The notes under the pieces: model-generated
Told to the model about the DNA's origin: nothing
Database searches by the model: none
What the model saw: only the letters and a program-made list of their open reading frames with translations
Position numbers and translations under genes: made by a program
Source of the DNA: Crocinitomicaceae bacterium
GTDB lineage: Bacteria > Bacteroidota > Bacteroidia > Flavobacteriales_D > Crocinitomicaceae
NCBI GenBank assembly: GCA_023262855.1
Contig: JALQYQ010000028.1
Span: forward strand, 1-41,781
Direction of reading: 5' to 3'
Length of the DNA: 41,781 bases
Shown here: positions 32,499-40,397 of the stretch, one piece after another
Position numbering within the stretch: the stretch's first letter is position 1
How the letters are laid out: the number at the start of each line of letters is the position of its first letter

Positions 32499-33107
32499 TT
32501 AGTGGTCCTGAGAATATCCAACTGGCACTTTTTCACCAGCATGAATTGGAACTGTTAAGGTGTTCTCTGCCGGGGGAATTGGACATGAGTACCTATGCGA
32601 ATATACACAATATGGATTATAAACCGTGTTAAAATCAACAATAACATCAGGATTTGTTGTTTTCTTAAAATCTAGATAACGTCCACCGCCATACGTTTCG
32701 TTGCCGTTTGTTGCGTCTCGAAATGGAATGAATAAGTAGTCTTTGTATTCTTTTTTGTGACGTAAAGCCATGTTTTGGTAAACGTATAATTTACAAGCTT
32801 TTCCTTCAAAAGAAAATTCTATAAATCCAAACTGGCGATAAATTGGTTTGCGTTCTGTTGAGGTAGGCATTTCGAATTTCTTCCCAACTTCTTTTGTGAA
32901 TTTTGCTTGAATGCGAAAGTTTGAATCAACTTTGAAAAATTGCAAACCTTCGAATGTGGTTTGTTCCTCTTTTGAAAGAATGCTTGAGCTAGAGTCAATC
33001 ATTTCAGCCATGCGAACAATACGTAATTCAATCAACGAATCTTCGTAGGATTGAGCTGAAAAACTATTAATGTAAAAGATTGATAATAATATTATTAGAC
33101 TTTTCAT
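32499..33107 (-). CDS. DUF1684 secreted protein
   Basis: A signal peptide (residues 1-18, ending SFSAQ) is followed by the DUF1684 domain. The C-terminal signature is clear: YGGGRYLDFKK (about 139-149), VDFNTVYNPYCVYSHRYSCP (about 157-176), IPPAENTLTVPIHAGEK (about 177-193). DUF1684 is found in many Bacteroidota and Actinomycetota proteins and has no known activity. The start ATG overlaps the YggS stop by 4 bases (ATGA), so the genes are translationally coupled. The position between the PLP and AMP genes gives no clear clue to its function. Confidence 0.88.
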   Translation of the reverse strand: MKSLIILLSIFYINSFSAQSYEDSLIELRIVRMAEMIDSSSSILSKEEQTTFEGLQFFKVDSNFRIQAKFTKEVGKKFEMPTSTERKPIYRQFGFIEFSFEGKACKLYVYQNMALRHKKEYKDYLFIPFRDATNGNETYGGGRYLDFKKTTNPDVIVDFNTVYNPYCVYSHRYSCPIPPAENTLTVPIHAGEKVPVGYSQDH

Positions 33108-33763
33108 CTTGAACCAAAAATTGAACTCCCAACACGTACCATTGTACTTCCTTCAAGCAAAGCAATTTTATAATCACCACTCATGCCCATGGATATTTCT
33201 TTGAAGGAAGCTTGTTCAGCAAAATAGCCGCTTTTAAGTCCGTCGAAAAGTGATTTTAAGAAATGAAATTCATCGTGAATTTGGTTTTGATCCTCTGTTA
33301 AGGAAGCCATTCCCATCACGCCAACGATTTCAATGTTTTTCATTTCAGCGTATTCAGGTGAATTCAATAATTCAACTGCCTCACTTAATGATAAACCGAA
33401 TTTTGTTTCTTCCTCAGCAATATGAAATTGCAACAAACATTTGATGATACGTTCGTTTTTTTCTCCTTGCTTGTTGATTTCTTGCAACAATTTTAAACTG
33501 TCAACCGAATGAATTAAATGAACGAATGGCGCAATGTACTTGACTTTGTTTGTTTGCAGGTGACCAATCATGTGCCAATGAATATCTTTTGGCAATGCTT
33601 CGAATTTCAGTTCCATTTCCTGCACCTTATTCTCACCAAAATGGCGTTGTCCAGCTTCGTATGCTTCTTGAATTGCACTAACAGGCTTAGTTTTGGAAAC
33701 TGCAATTAGTGTCGCATCATCAGTTATTGTCTTTAAAACGTCATTTAATTGATCTGCAATCAT
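33104..33763 (-). CDS. YggS-family PLP homeostasis protein
   Basis: The 219-residue TIM-barrel protein binds pyridoxal 5'-phosphate through Lys24 (AVSKTKPVSAI). FGENKVQEM follows at about 42, and HWHMIGHLQTNKVKYI (about 61-76), the CLLQFHIAEEETKFGL block (about 109-124) and GMSGDYKIALLEGSTMVRVG are intact. PLPBP/YggS keeps the PLP supply and amino-acid balance in order and has no known catalysis. It overlaps the neighbouring stop codons by 1 base (TAATG, DUF1015) and 4 bases (ATGA, DUF1684). The neighbour SerC is a PLP enzyme. Confidence 0.93.
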   Translation of the reverse strand: MIADQLNDVLKTITDDATLIAVSKTKPVSAIQEAYEAGQRHFGENKVQEMELKFEALPKDIHWHMIGHLQTNKVKYIAPFVHLIHSVDSLKLLQEINKQGEKNERIIKCLLQFHIAEEETKFGLSLSEAVELLNSPEYAEMKNIEIVGVMGMASLTEDQNQIHDEFHFLKSLFDGLKSGYFAEQASFKEISMGMSGDYKIALLEGSTMVRVGSSIFGSR

Positions 33764-34998
33764 TATTCGTTGATATTGTAAATTGTTAAACCACTGCGCA
33801 TTTTTGGTTCCACCCAGGTAGATTTTGGCGGCATAATTAATTGAGCATCTGCCACTTTTTTCACTTGATCCATGGAAGCCGGATACAAGACAAATCCTAC
33901 CTTAAATTTACCTTTTACAATTTTGTCTTCAAAGGATTCAATTGTTTCTGCACCGCTTATGAATTCGATGTTTTCATCCGTTTTAAGGTCGTGAATTCCG
34001 AGAATTGGTGTCAATACAGATTGTGTAAGAATTTCAGCATCTAAACATTTCACAGGATGATTTTCATCGATAATGTTCGGTTTACACGTTAATTCAAACC
34101 ATTTGCCTTCCAAACACATGGTCATTTGGTGTTCGTGACTCGGTTTAGATGAACCGGTTAAGGCAGAAATCACAAATGATTCTTCTAGTTTTTTAAGGAA
34201 TTCGTTTTTCGTTAAATTATTGAGTGTTTTAACTAAACGGTTGAATTCTAGTATTTTTAATCTGTTTTCGTCGATAAAATAGGCTAAGAAATAATCTTCA
34301 TTTGGAAATTGAGATGTTCCTTTTGATTGACGATGCTTTTTCAATCCAGCTGAAGAGGCAGAACGATGATGTCCATCTGCAATATACGCAGCTGGCAATT
34401 TTTCAAATGCTTTAATCATCGAAGCAGAATCTTCAACAGATAATACCCACAATTCATGCTTGATTCGATCGGTTGTTGTGAATTCATATTCAGGTCTAAC
34501 TGCAGTATATTTCACCAACAAATCATCGATTGCTTGTTCATGTGGATAGGATAGAAGCACTGGTTCTGCGTTATAGCCAACAATGTCCAAGTAATTCGTA
34601 AACATCGCCTCGCGAGAAGTCAACGTTGCTTCGTGTTTTTTGATCAAATCGTTTTCGTATTCTTGAACGCTTGCACCAGCTACAATTCCAGTGAATTCAT
34701 GTCCATCTTTTGTTTGACGATAAACATACAAATGTGCTTCTTGATCTTTAATTAAAATGCCATCTTCAATGAATTCAGCGTATTTCTCACTCACTAAATT
34801 GAAACGCTCAACTGAATTGGGTTTCGTTTTCACGGTTGTACCAAATTCAGGATTGATGATGCGCAAGAACGTGAATGGATTGTCTTCTAACTTCGCTTTT
34901 AATACATTCTTTTTGTAAGAATAGTAGGGACGTGTTGCAACAAGATGTACTTTGTCGCGAACTGGTCGCAGCGCTTTGAAGGGTGCAATTTTAGTCAT
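33763..34998 (-). CDS. DUF1015 family protein of the serine operon
   Basis: The 411-residue cytoplasmic protein is a typical DUF1015 member: the start APFKALRPVRDKVHLVATRP, the middle YVYRQTKDGHEFTGIVAGAS (about 91-110), then LPAAYIADGHHRSAS (about 201-215), and a C-terminal YTIYN-like end (SGLTIYNINE). The DGHHR motif (208-212) resembles the DGHHR of ParB/SerK-fold kinases that act on serine. The gene lies directly after serA and serC, an order found in other phyla. I infer a role in serine or phosphoserine handling. Its stop overlaps the YggS start by one base. Confidence 0.85.
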   Translation of the reverse strand: MTKIAPFKALRPVRDKVHLVATRPYYSYKKNVLKAKLEDNPFTFLRIINPEFGTTVKTKPNSVERFNLVSEKYAEFIEDGILIKDQEAHLYVYRQTKDGHEFTGIVAGASVQEYENDLIKKHEATLTSREAMFTNYLDIVGYNAEPVLLSYPHEQAIDDLLVKYTAVRPEYEFTTTDRIKHELWVLSVEDSASMIKAFEKLPAAYIADGHHRSASSAGLKKHRQSKGTSQFPNEDYFLAYFIDENRLKILEFNRLVKTLNNLTKNEFLKKLEESFVISALTGSSKPSHEHQMTMCLEGKWFELTCKPNIIDENHPVKCLDAEILTQSVLTPILGIHDLKTDENIEFISGAETIESFEDKIVKGKFKVGFVLYPASMDQVKKVADAQLIMPPKSTWVEPKMRSGLTIYNINE

Positions 34999-35013
34999 GG
35001 CTTTTACATACGA

Positions 35014-35050
35014 AACCCTGTAGTCGAGGCTATCCTCATGCTACAGGGTT
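35014..35050. promoter_or_regulatory. Long hairpin between serA and the DUF1015 gene
   Basis: AACCCTGTAG (35014-35023) pairs perfectly with CTACAGGGTT (35041-35050), and GAGG/CCTC inside (35025-35028, 35034-35037) can extend it. No T-run follows on either strand, so it may be an attenuator or mRNA-processing element more than a simple terminator. Confidence 0.5.
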
Positions 35051-35060
35051 GAATTAGTTT

Positions 35061-36020
35061 TTAGTTTTTTACGGCGAACTGCCCGATAATCAAGCTTGCT
35101 AGTTCTTCACCGATGCGATCTTGTGCTTCCAATGTTGCGGCTCCAATGTGCGGAGTACAAGCAATTGCATTATGATTCAATAAATCTTTACGTGGATTTG
35201 GTTCGTTTTCAAAAACGTCCAACGCAATTGCTGCAACTTGTCCAGATGCTAATGCTTCCAATAAATCATCTTCATTGATCACACCACCACGTGCTGCATT
35301 TGCAATTCGTACGCCTTTTTTCATCATTGCGAACTCTTTTGCTGCGATTACAGCACTTCCGTCGGCTTGTTTTGGAACGTGCAATGAAATATAATCTAAT
35401 TCACCTAGAATGCTGTGTAAATCACTTGTCGGAGTAATCGTTACGTTTGTCTCATGTCCGTTTCCAATTGGAACATTTACTGTAATTGGTTTACCAGTGC
35501 GGTCAACTGCAATTACGTTCATTCCGCAACCTAAAGCGTAAGAAGCCAAACTTTGACCAATACGACCAAAACCGATAATTCCCAGTGTTTTTCCGCGAAG
35601 TTCAACTCCTTTGGCGTATTTTTTCTTTAAAGCAGAAAAATCACCTGTCTCCATATTTTTATATGAATCATGTAACCCTCTTGAAATAGCAAACAAATGA
35701 CCCATTACCAATTCTGCAACTGATTGAGAAGATGAAGCAGGAGTGTTGATTACGGTAATTCCTTTTTCACGCGCGTATGCAACATCAATGTTATCCATTC
35801 CAACACCTCCGCGACCAATTAATTTCAAATTTGGACAAGCATCAATCACTTCTTTACGAACAGTTGTTGCACTGCGAACCAAAATCATTTCGATTCCTTG
35901 TTCGTTGACTGCATTTGCTAATTCTTCTTGAGCAACTTTCTCAGTAATAACTGTAAATCCAGCTTCTTCAAGTAATTGTTTTCCTAAGTCGGAAATTCCG
36001 TCGTTTGCTAATATTTTCAT
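35061..36020 (-). CDS. serA: D-3-phosphoglycerate dehydrogenase (short form)
   Basis: SerA oxidises 3-phosphoglycerate to 3-phosphohydroxypyruvate, the first step of serine synthesis. NAD-binding GIIGFGRIGQ (147-156), the catalytic Arg244 (NAARGGVINEDDLLEA), Glu273 (DVFENEP) and His291 (TPHIGAAT) are all present. The 319-residue protein lacks the C-terminal ACT or ASB domains used for serine feedback inhibition, so control may be at gene level, possibly by the hairpin downstream. The gene follows serC by 29 bases. Confidence 0.95.
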   Translation of the reverse strand: MKILANDGISDLGKQLLEEAGFTVITEKVAQEELANAVNEQGIEMILVRSATTVRKEVIDACPNLKLIGRGGVGMDNIDVAYAREKGITVINTPASSSQSVAELVMGHLFAISRGLHDSYKNMETGDFSALKKKYAKGVELRGKTLGIIGFGRIGQSLASYALGCGMNVIAVDRTGKPITVNVPIGNGHETNVTITPTSDLHSILGELDYISLHVPKQADGSAVIAAKEFAMMKKGVRIANAARGGVINEDDLLEALASGQVAAIALDVFENEPNPRKDLLNHNAIACTPHIGAATLEAQDRIGEELASLIIGQFAVKN

Positions 36021-36049
36021 TCCTTAATTATTCGGGATTCTTAAATCAA

Positions 36050-37117
36050 TTATCCGTTTGTACGTGTGAATTCTTTCATAACATCTACCAACACTTGTAC
36101 ACTTTCCAAAGGCAATGCGTTGTACATTGAAGCTCTATAACCTCCGGTTGATCGGTGACCTGGTAAACCAACGATTCCAGCTTCTTTCCAAAGTTTATCA
36201 AATGCTTCTTGATGTGCTTCGTTCGTTAATGTAAATGTTACATTCATGTTTGAGCGATCTTCTTTCGCAACTGTCGCGTTGAAAAGTGGATTTGCATCTA
36301 ATTCGTTGTACAACAAGTTTCCTTTGGCAATGTTTTTAGCTTCCATTGCTTTTACACCGCCATTTTCTAACAGGTTGCGTAGGTTCAACATCGCAACATA
36401 AACTGAGAAAACAGGAGGCGTATTCAACATTGATTCTTTTTCAACTTGTTGTTTCAAGTCCATGTACGTTGGCATGAAAGGCGAAGTTGATTTACCAAGA
36501 ATCTCATCTTTAACGATGTACAAAGTTGCACCAGCTGGACCAAGATTTTTTTGCGCTCCTGCGTAAATTAGATCGAAGTCGGCCACATTGATTTCTTTTG
36601 AGAAAATATCAGACGACATATCGCAAACCAATGGCAAATCTGTTTTTGGGAAGTTATGGAATTGTGTTCCGTAGATTGTGTTGTTAGAAGTGAAGTGAAT
36701 ATAATCCACGTCCGTTGGAACAACAAAATCTTTCGGGATGTATGAGAATTTTTTATCTTCTGATGAAGCAAATACATTTACGTCAACTCCAACTTTTTTC
36801 GCTTCCTTGATTGCTCCTGAAGCCCAAGTTCCTGTGTTGATGTAACCTGCTTTTTTAGTATCGCGCATCATGTTTAATGCAGCGATAGTGAATCCAAGTG
36901 TTGCACCACCTTGTAAATAAACGACAGAATAACCTGCTGGTACTTTAAGTGCTTTTTTCACTAAATCACAAGCTTCGTCCATTACTGCAACGAAATCTTT
37001 GTGACGGTGAGAAACTTCTAGGATCGAAAGACCATTAAAATCTAAGACAGCATCAGCTGCTTGTTTGAAAACTTCTTGTGGTAAAATACAAGGACCTGCT
37101 CCGAAATTGTGTTTCAT
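36050..37117 (-). CDS. serC: Phosphoserine aminotransferase
   Basis: SerC converts 3-phosphohydroxypyruvate and glutamate to O-phosphoserine, using PLP. The start HNFGAGPCILPQEV (about 3-16), LEVSHRHKDF, the glycine-rich LQGGATLGF (about 68-76), NTGTWASGAIKEA (about 94-106) and the PLP lysine YAGAQKNLGPAGATLY (Lys190) are normal for the family. It is probably the first gene of the minus-strand run serC-serA-DUF1015-YggS-DUF1684-amn. No serB gene is visible in the window. Confidence 0.96.
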   Translation of the reverse strand: MKHNFGAGPCILPQEVFKQAADAVLDFNGLSILEVSHRHKDFVAVMDEACDLVKKALKVPAGYSVVYLQGGATLGFTIAALNMMRDTKKAGYINTGTWASGAIKEAKKVGVDVNVFASSEDKKFSYIPKDFVVPTDVDYIHFTSNNTIYGTQFHNFPKTDLPLVCDMSSDIFSKEINVADFDLIYAGAQKNLGPAGATLYIVKDEILGKSTSPFMPTYMDLKQQVEKESMLNTPPVFSVYVAMLNLRNLLENGGVKAMEAKNIAKGNLLYNELDANPLFNATVAKEDRSNMNVTFTLTNEAHQEAFDKLWKEAGIVGLPGHRSTGGYRASMYNALPLESVQVLVDVMKEFTRTNG

Positions 37118-37216
37118 GTTTGCTATTGTTTATCGTCGTTTAAAATACTTTACAAATGTGAAAAAAATAAAAGATTTAATGGTAGAAAAGATGCTTCTTT
37201 TTTACAAAAAATCGGT

Positions 37217-37246
37217 TAAAAAAAAACCCCGAACATTCGGGGTTTT
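37217..37246 (-). terminator. Rho-independent terminator of the THX gene
   Basis: AAAACCCCG (37223-37231) pairs with CGGGGTTTT (37238-37246), and on the minus strand a run of T follows (A-run 37217-37226 on the plus strand). It lies directly behind the THX gene and before the serC promoter region. Confidence 0.85.
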
Positions 37247-37251
37247 AAAAT

Positions 37252-37500
37252 TTATTCTTCAGACTTCTTAGTCGTTTTTTTCGCGGTTGTTGCTTTTTTC
37301 GCTGCTGGTTTTTTCTCAGCGGCTACTTTCGGAGCTGCAGCTTTTTTCGCTACTGTTTTTTTCTCTGCTGGTGCTTCTGCTTTTGCAGTTGCTTTTTTCA
37401 CAGATGGTGCAACAGTTGCTGATGTTTTTCTTTTACGAGTGTTCCCGTAAGAACCCATCGCTCTTTTTCCTTTCGCTGTTTTTTTATCTCCTCTTCCCAT
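37252..37500 (-). CDS. 30S ribosomal protein THX with Lys/Ala-rich tail
   Basis: The first 25 residues (MGRGDKKTAKGKRAMGSYGN, then TRKRK) match the bacterial THX protein, a tiny basic peptide (GKGDRRTRRGKIWRGTYGK in Thermus) bound in the 30S head. The rest (about 26-82) is a low-complexity tail of Lys, Ala, Pro and Thr like histone H1-type C-termini of Bacteroidota. The whole protein is 82 residues, two to three times the normal length. It has its own promoter in the end of the trmH gene and its own terminator. The THX assignment rests on the N-terminus only. Confidence 0.75.
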   Translation of the reverse strand: MGRGDKKTAKGKRAMGSYGNTRKRKTSATVAPSVKKATAKAEAPAEKKTVAKKAAAPKVAAEKKPAAKKATTAKKTTKKSEE

Positions 37501-37539
37501 AATAGTCTAATTTTTTTAATAGTAACCTTGATCGTCAGG

Positions 37540-37547
37540 CAAATATA
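37540..37547 (-). promoter_or_regulatory. THX gene promoter -7 element (TATATTTG on the minus strand)
   Basis: TATATTTG fits TAnnTTTG; the transcript would begin about 35 bases before ATG 37500. The -33 region would fall within the end of trmH, where no clear TTG is seen. Confidence 0.4.
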
Positions 37548-37548
37548 A

Positions 37549-38235
37549 TTATTCTTTTTTAAATAAACGACGTCTAATTTCATCTTCTAATTCTTGCCCG
37601 CCACGCAAGATTTTTCGGCACCATTTCAGCTTTAATTTTGTTTGTTCTTCTGGTGTGAACTTCCACTCAATCTTGCTGTTTTCCAAACGTTCTCGTATAA
37701 CATTTAGTGTGATAGCCGCCGAAACAGAAATATTGAAACTTTCTGTAAAACCATACATGGGTATTTTCACAAATTCATCTGCCAGTTCCATTACCTCAGG
37801 AGAAATTCCACGTCGTTCCGTACCAAAAATAAAAGCCATAGGTTGATCCAGACTTAAATCGTTAATAGTTACATCATTCGTGTGAGGGGTTGTTGCAATG
37901 ATTCGGTAGCCTTTTTCTTTCAGAGCGCTAATGCAATCAATTTCTGGTTGGGTTCCGCGGTCGTAATTATACATGTCAACCCATCTTCCTGCACCAAGAG
38001 CAATATCGCGTTGCACCTTGTATTGATTATCTTTTTCAATGACGTGTAAATTCTGAATTCCAAAACAATCGCAAGAGCGTAATACCGCCGAAGCATTGTG
38101 TTCTTGATACACATTTTCGAGTGCAACCGTAATGTAATTGGTTCGATCAGCCGCGATTCGATCAAACATTTCACGTTTACTTGGTGTAATAATATCGTAT
38201 AATTCCGCTAAAACGGCTAAATCTTCAGAATGCAT
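37549..38235 (-). CDS. trmH: tRNA (guanosine-2'-O-)-methyltransferase, TrmH/SpoU type
   Basis: The protein (228 residues) is a SPOUT methyltransferase. The three motifs are in place: ENVYQEHNASAVLRSCDCFG (about 40-59), FIFGTERRGISPEVMELAD (about 135-153) and IPMYGFTESFNISVSAAITL (about 158-177). The N-terminal part and C-terminal tail (about 195-228, basic) agree with TrmH, which methylates G18 of tRNA using SAM. The message may be leaderless, since the -7 element lies only 5 bases before ATG 38235. Confidence 0.92.
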   Translation of the reverse strand: MHSEDLAVLAELYDIITPSKREMFDRIAADRTNYITVALENVYQEHNASAVLRSCDCFGIQNLHVIEKDNQYKVQRDIALGAGRWVDMYNYDRGTQPEIDCISALKEKGYRIIATTPHTNDVTINDLSLDQPMAFIFGTERRGISPEVMELADEFVKIPMYGFTESFNISVSAAITLNVIRERLENSKIEWKFTPEEQTKLKLKWCRKILRGGQELEDEIRRRLFKKE

Positions 38236-38239
38236 TTGA

Positions 38240-38247
38240 CAAAAGTA
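38240..38247 (-). promoter_or_regulatory. trmH promoter -7 element (TACTTTTG on the minus strand)
   Basis: TACTTTTG fits TAnnTTTG. Transcription would begin within a few bases of the start codon. Confidence 0.45.
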
Positions 38248-38318
38248 GGAAATAATGTTATGCTTTGTTTTTGCAAAACTCTTTTAGGTAGCGATGTACT
38301 TAAAATTTAGATTCAGTT

Positions 38319-39224
38319 TTAATTTATGGTCATTCTCAAAAGTAAGCGATTTATGAAATGAATAGGGACTGGTTTAAATAGTTGATTTGGGTTGAAATCT
38401 GTATAAATTTGTTGGTAATCGCCACCATTTAGGGACATGTAAACACGATCATCTTTTTTTCCTTCTCCTGTGATAAAAGAAGAAATTCCTGTTTCGAAAT
38501 CCAATGAAAATTTATTTCCTAATTGAATCTCTAGTCCAAGCGTTGTCTGTACACGAGCATATAAAAATGGATTATGATGATAAACAAGTGTTTCTTTGTC
38601 CCATGACCAAATGTTATATCCAGAACTTGAGGTTGAACCTTTAAAACTGTGATAGTAATCAAGTGAATAAGAATCCATTAATCCGATAGACAGGGATGGT
38701 GAGAAATAAACTGAAACTTTGCGCTGTTCAGGAATGTAAAGTTTTGGATTTATTCCAATTTGGAAGATTAAATCTTGTTTGTGAAGAGACTGTTTTGTAG
38801 GGATATCGCCTTTTTGAACAGTATAGGAGTGCTGTGTGTATTTTGGAGAGAAATATGGATGAACAGTTGTGTTGTAAAAACCATCGTTCAGTAAATAGTA
38901 GTAATATGTATTATATTTCTGATCTGTTGAATGTCCGTTTTTAAAGTAATTTATGCCGATACATATCGGGAAACGTAAGGAAACTTGCTCGTTTTGAATA
39001 ACTTCTGGTTCTATTGTAATAAAACGATTCGTTGTTTGCATTTGACTTTCTTCAAATAGCAAAAAATGACTGTTTCTAAATAATGATGTGAAATTGGTTG
39101 AAACACACCATTTCCGTTTTAATTTTTGTGTGAAACAAAGTTCATGTTGTGAAAACAGGGTCTTGCTAAAAACTAAAGCAATAAACAGGACCATTTTCTG
39201 GTATGTTGTAAATTTTAGTTTCAT
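38319..39224 (-). CDS. Probable outer-membrane or secreted beta-strand protein, unknown
   Basis: The frame can start at 39272, but a signal peptide (MKLKFTTYQKMVLFIALVFS, ending LFSQ) begins at ATG 39224, which I prefer (301 residues). The mature protein is rich in Tyr, Phe and Ser in alternating patterns, such as VSVYFSPSLSIGLMDSYSLD, with an aromatic C-terminus. It looks like a small beta-barrel of the outer membrane; the family is not recognised. The gene is upstream of trmH on the same strand. Confidence 0.6.
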   Translation of the reverse strand: MKLKFTTYQKMVLFIALVFSKTLFSQHELCFTQKLKRKWCVSTNFTSLFRNSHFLLFEESQMQTTNRFITIEPEVIQNEQVSLRFPICIGINYFKNGHSTDQKYNTYYYYLLNDGFYNTTVHPYFSPKYTQHSYTVQKGDIPTKQSLHKQDLIFQIGINPKLYIPEQRKVSVYFSPSLSIGLMDSYSLDYYHSFKGSTSSSGYNIWSWDKETLVYHHNPFLYARVQTTLGLEIQLGNKFSLDFETGISSFITGEGKKDDRVYMSLNGGDYQQIYTDFNPNQLFKPVPIHFINRLLLRMTIN

Positions 39225-39272
39225 ATGTTGGTAACGCGTACATTCGAGAATTGGTTGGTATAGCATTAACAA

Positions 39273-39302
39273 AAAAAGGAGAACCTTCCGATTCTCCTTT
39301 TT
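39273..39302 (-). terminator. Rho-independent terminator of the HU gene
   Basis: AAAAAGGAGAA (39273-39283) pairs with TTCTCCTTTTT (39292-39302) behind the HU gene. Read on the minus strand, the hairpin ends in a T-run. Confidence 0.85.
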
Positions 39303-39323
39303 AATTTCTTTACAGAAAGTGGA

Positions 39324-39596
39324 TTAGTTAACTTTTCCAGAAAGTTCAGCACCAGCTTTGAAACGTACAACGTTTTTAGCAGCGATTTTGATTTCTTTTC
39401 CAGTTTGTGGGTTACGTCCAGTTCTTGCAGCACGGCTAGATACTGAGAAAGATCCGAATCCTACTAAAGAAATTCTATCTCCTGATTTCAATGCAGCCGC
39501 AGTTGCGTTAACAAATCCGTCCAATGCTTTTTTAGCATCTGCTTTAGACAATCCAGCTTCAGATGCGATAGCATCGATCAATTCTGCTTTGTTCAT
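39324..39596 (-). CDS. hup: HU family DNA-binding protein
   Basis: The 90-residue protein is a complete HU: MNKAELIDAIASEAGLSKAD at the start, LVGFGSFSVSSRAARTGRNP (about 44-63) and GRNPQTGKEIKIAAKNVVRF (about 60-79), with the conserved RNPQTG of the DNA-binding arm. It forms dimers that bend DNA and organise the nucleoid. A good promoter (39637-39666) and a strong terminator enclose it as a single-gene unit. Confidence 0.97.
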   Translation of the reverse strand: MNKAELIDAIASEAGLSKADAKKALDGFVNATAAALKSGDRISLVGFGSFSVSSRAARTGRNPQTGKEIKIAAKNVVRFKAGAELSGKVN

Positions 39597-39636
39597 AGTT
39601 TTGGTTTTTTAGAATGTTTGTAATTAATTATCGAAA

Positions 39637-39666
39637 CAAATATATCTGAATATCCAAGCCACACAA
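39637..39666 (-). promoter_or_regulatory. HU gene promoter
   Basis: On the minus strand TTG (39664-39666) and TATATTTG (39637-39644), separated by 19 bases, match the Bacteroidota -33/-7 elements. The leader would be about 35 bases. This is one of the best-matching promoters in the window. Confidence 0.6.
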
Positions 39667-39829
39667 GCTTTTTGCCAAAAAAAAGTGCTTTTTTGTTGAA
39701 AAAAGTGGCGTTTTGTTGATAACCGAGTCAAAAATGCCCGTTTTTCGGGGCTGTTTCGACAAATTGTAGGTTTTTATCGCTTAATAATTGGGTGGGTTAA
39801 TTGCTTAAAGATTAGGTGTTGGAGTAGGA

Positions 39830-40120
39830 TTAGGGGAGGAACGAGGATAGAAAGCCAACTGCATTGACATTTAATGAAATCGTATATTCATGTGGCAAAT
39901 AATGATAATCAACTAATTCAGCATCTTTAAGCTTTTTCATGTGTTGATGTACGGAAACAGGATGAAGATGAACGAGATTGGCAATTTCTTTGTGTGAAAT
40001 GCTCTTGTAATTCAATAAATGATTCACGATTGTAATACGTGCTGGATGAGCTAGCGCTCTGGCAACCTTTGCCAAGTAAATAGTTTGTTGATCGAATTGA
40101 GAAGTCTTTGTTGCTCCCAT
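39830..40120 (-). CDS. ArsR-like winged-helix transcriptional regulator
   Basis: This small (96-residue) protein has the winged-helix fold of the ArsR/SmtB family. ARALAHPARITIVNHLLN (about 21-38) leads into the HTH (SHKEIANLVHLHPVSVHQHM, about 42-61) and a beta wing (VDYHYLPHEYTISLN, about 70-84). No Cys pair for arsenic or cadmium is present; the His residues near the wing could bind a metal, but that is speculative. The gene has no obvious target next to it. Confidence 0.85.
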   Translation of the reverse strand: MGATKTSQFDQQTIYLAKVARALAHPARITIVNHLLNYKSISHKEIANLVHLHPVSVHQHMKKLKDAELVDYHYLPHEYTISLNVNAVGFLSSFLP

Positions 40121-40199
40121 GATTTAAGGTAGATTATAATTAATATTACCTTTAAGTTATGAGGAATTATCGTTTTTGCAAAATTATATTTTAGTTTTT

Positions 40200-40266
40200 T
40201 TACAACATTACAACATTCCAACATTCCAACATTCCAACATTCCAACATTCCAACATTCCAACATTA
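40200..40266. repeat. Tandem repeat (ACATTCCA units)
   Basis: Seven to eight copies of a 9-base unit (ACATTCCAA), with slightly altered copies at each end (ACATTACAA), lie between the ArsR-like gene and fmt. A weaker TTGCAA/AACTTT stretch continues to 40312. Confidence 0.7.
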
Positions 40267-40397
40267 CAAAGTTGCAACTTTACAAATTAACAACTTTGCA
40301 AATTAACAATCTTACTTAAAACTTCCGTTTTTATTGACTTACAGATCCATTTCGCCTCCCAAAACCCAAGCTAACCAATTTGGCTCCAAGCAAAGCC

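Noticed and set aside
40200..40266. CRISPR-like array at the ACATTCCA repeats
   Set aside because: Units are 9 bases with no spacers; this is a simple tandem repeat.
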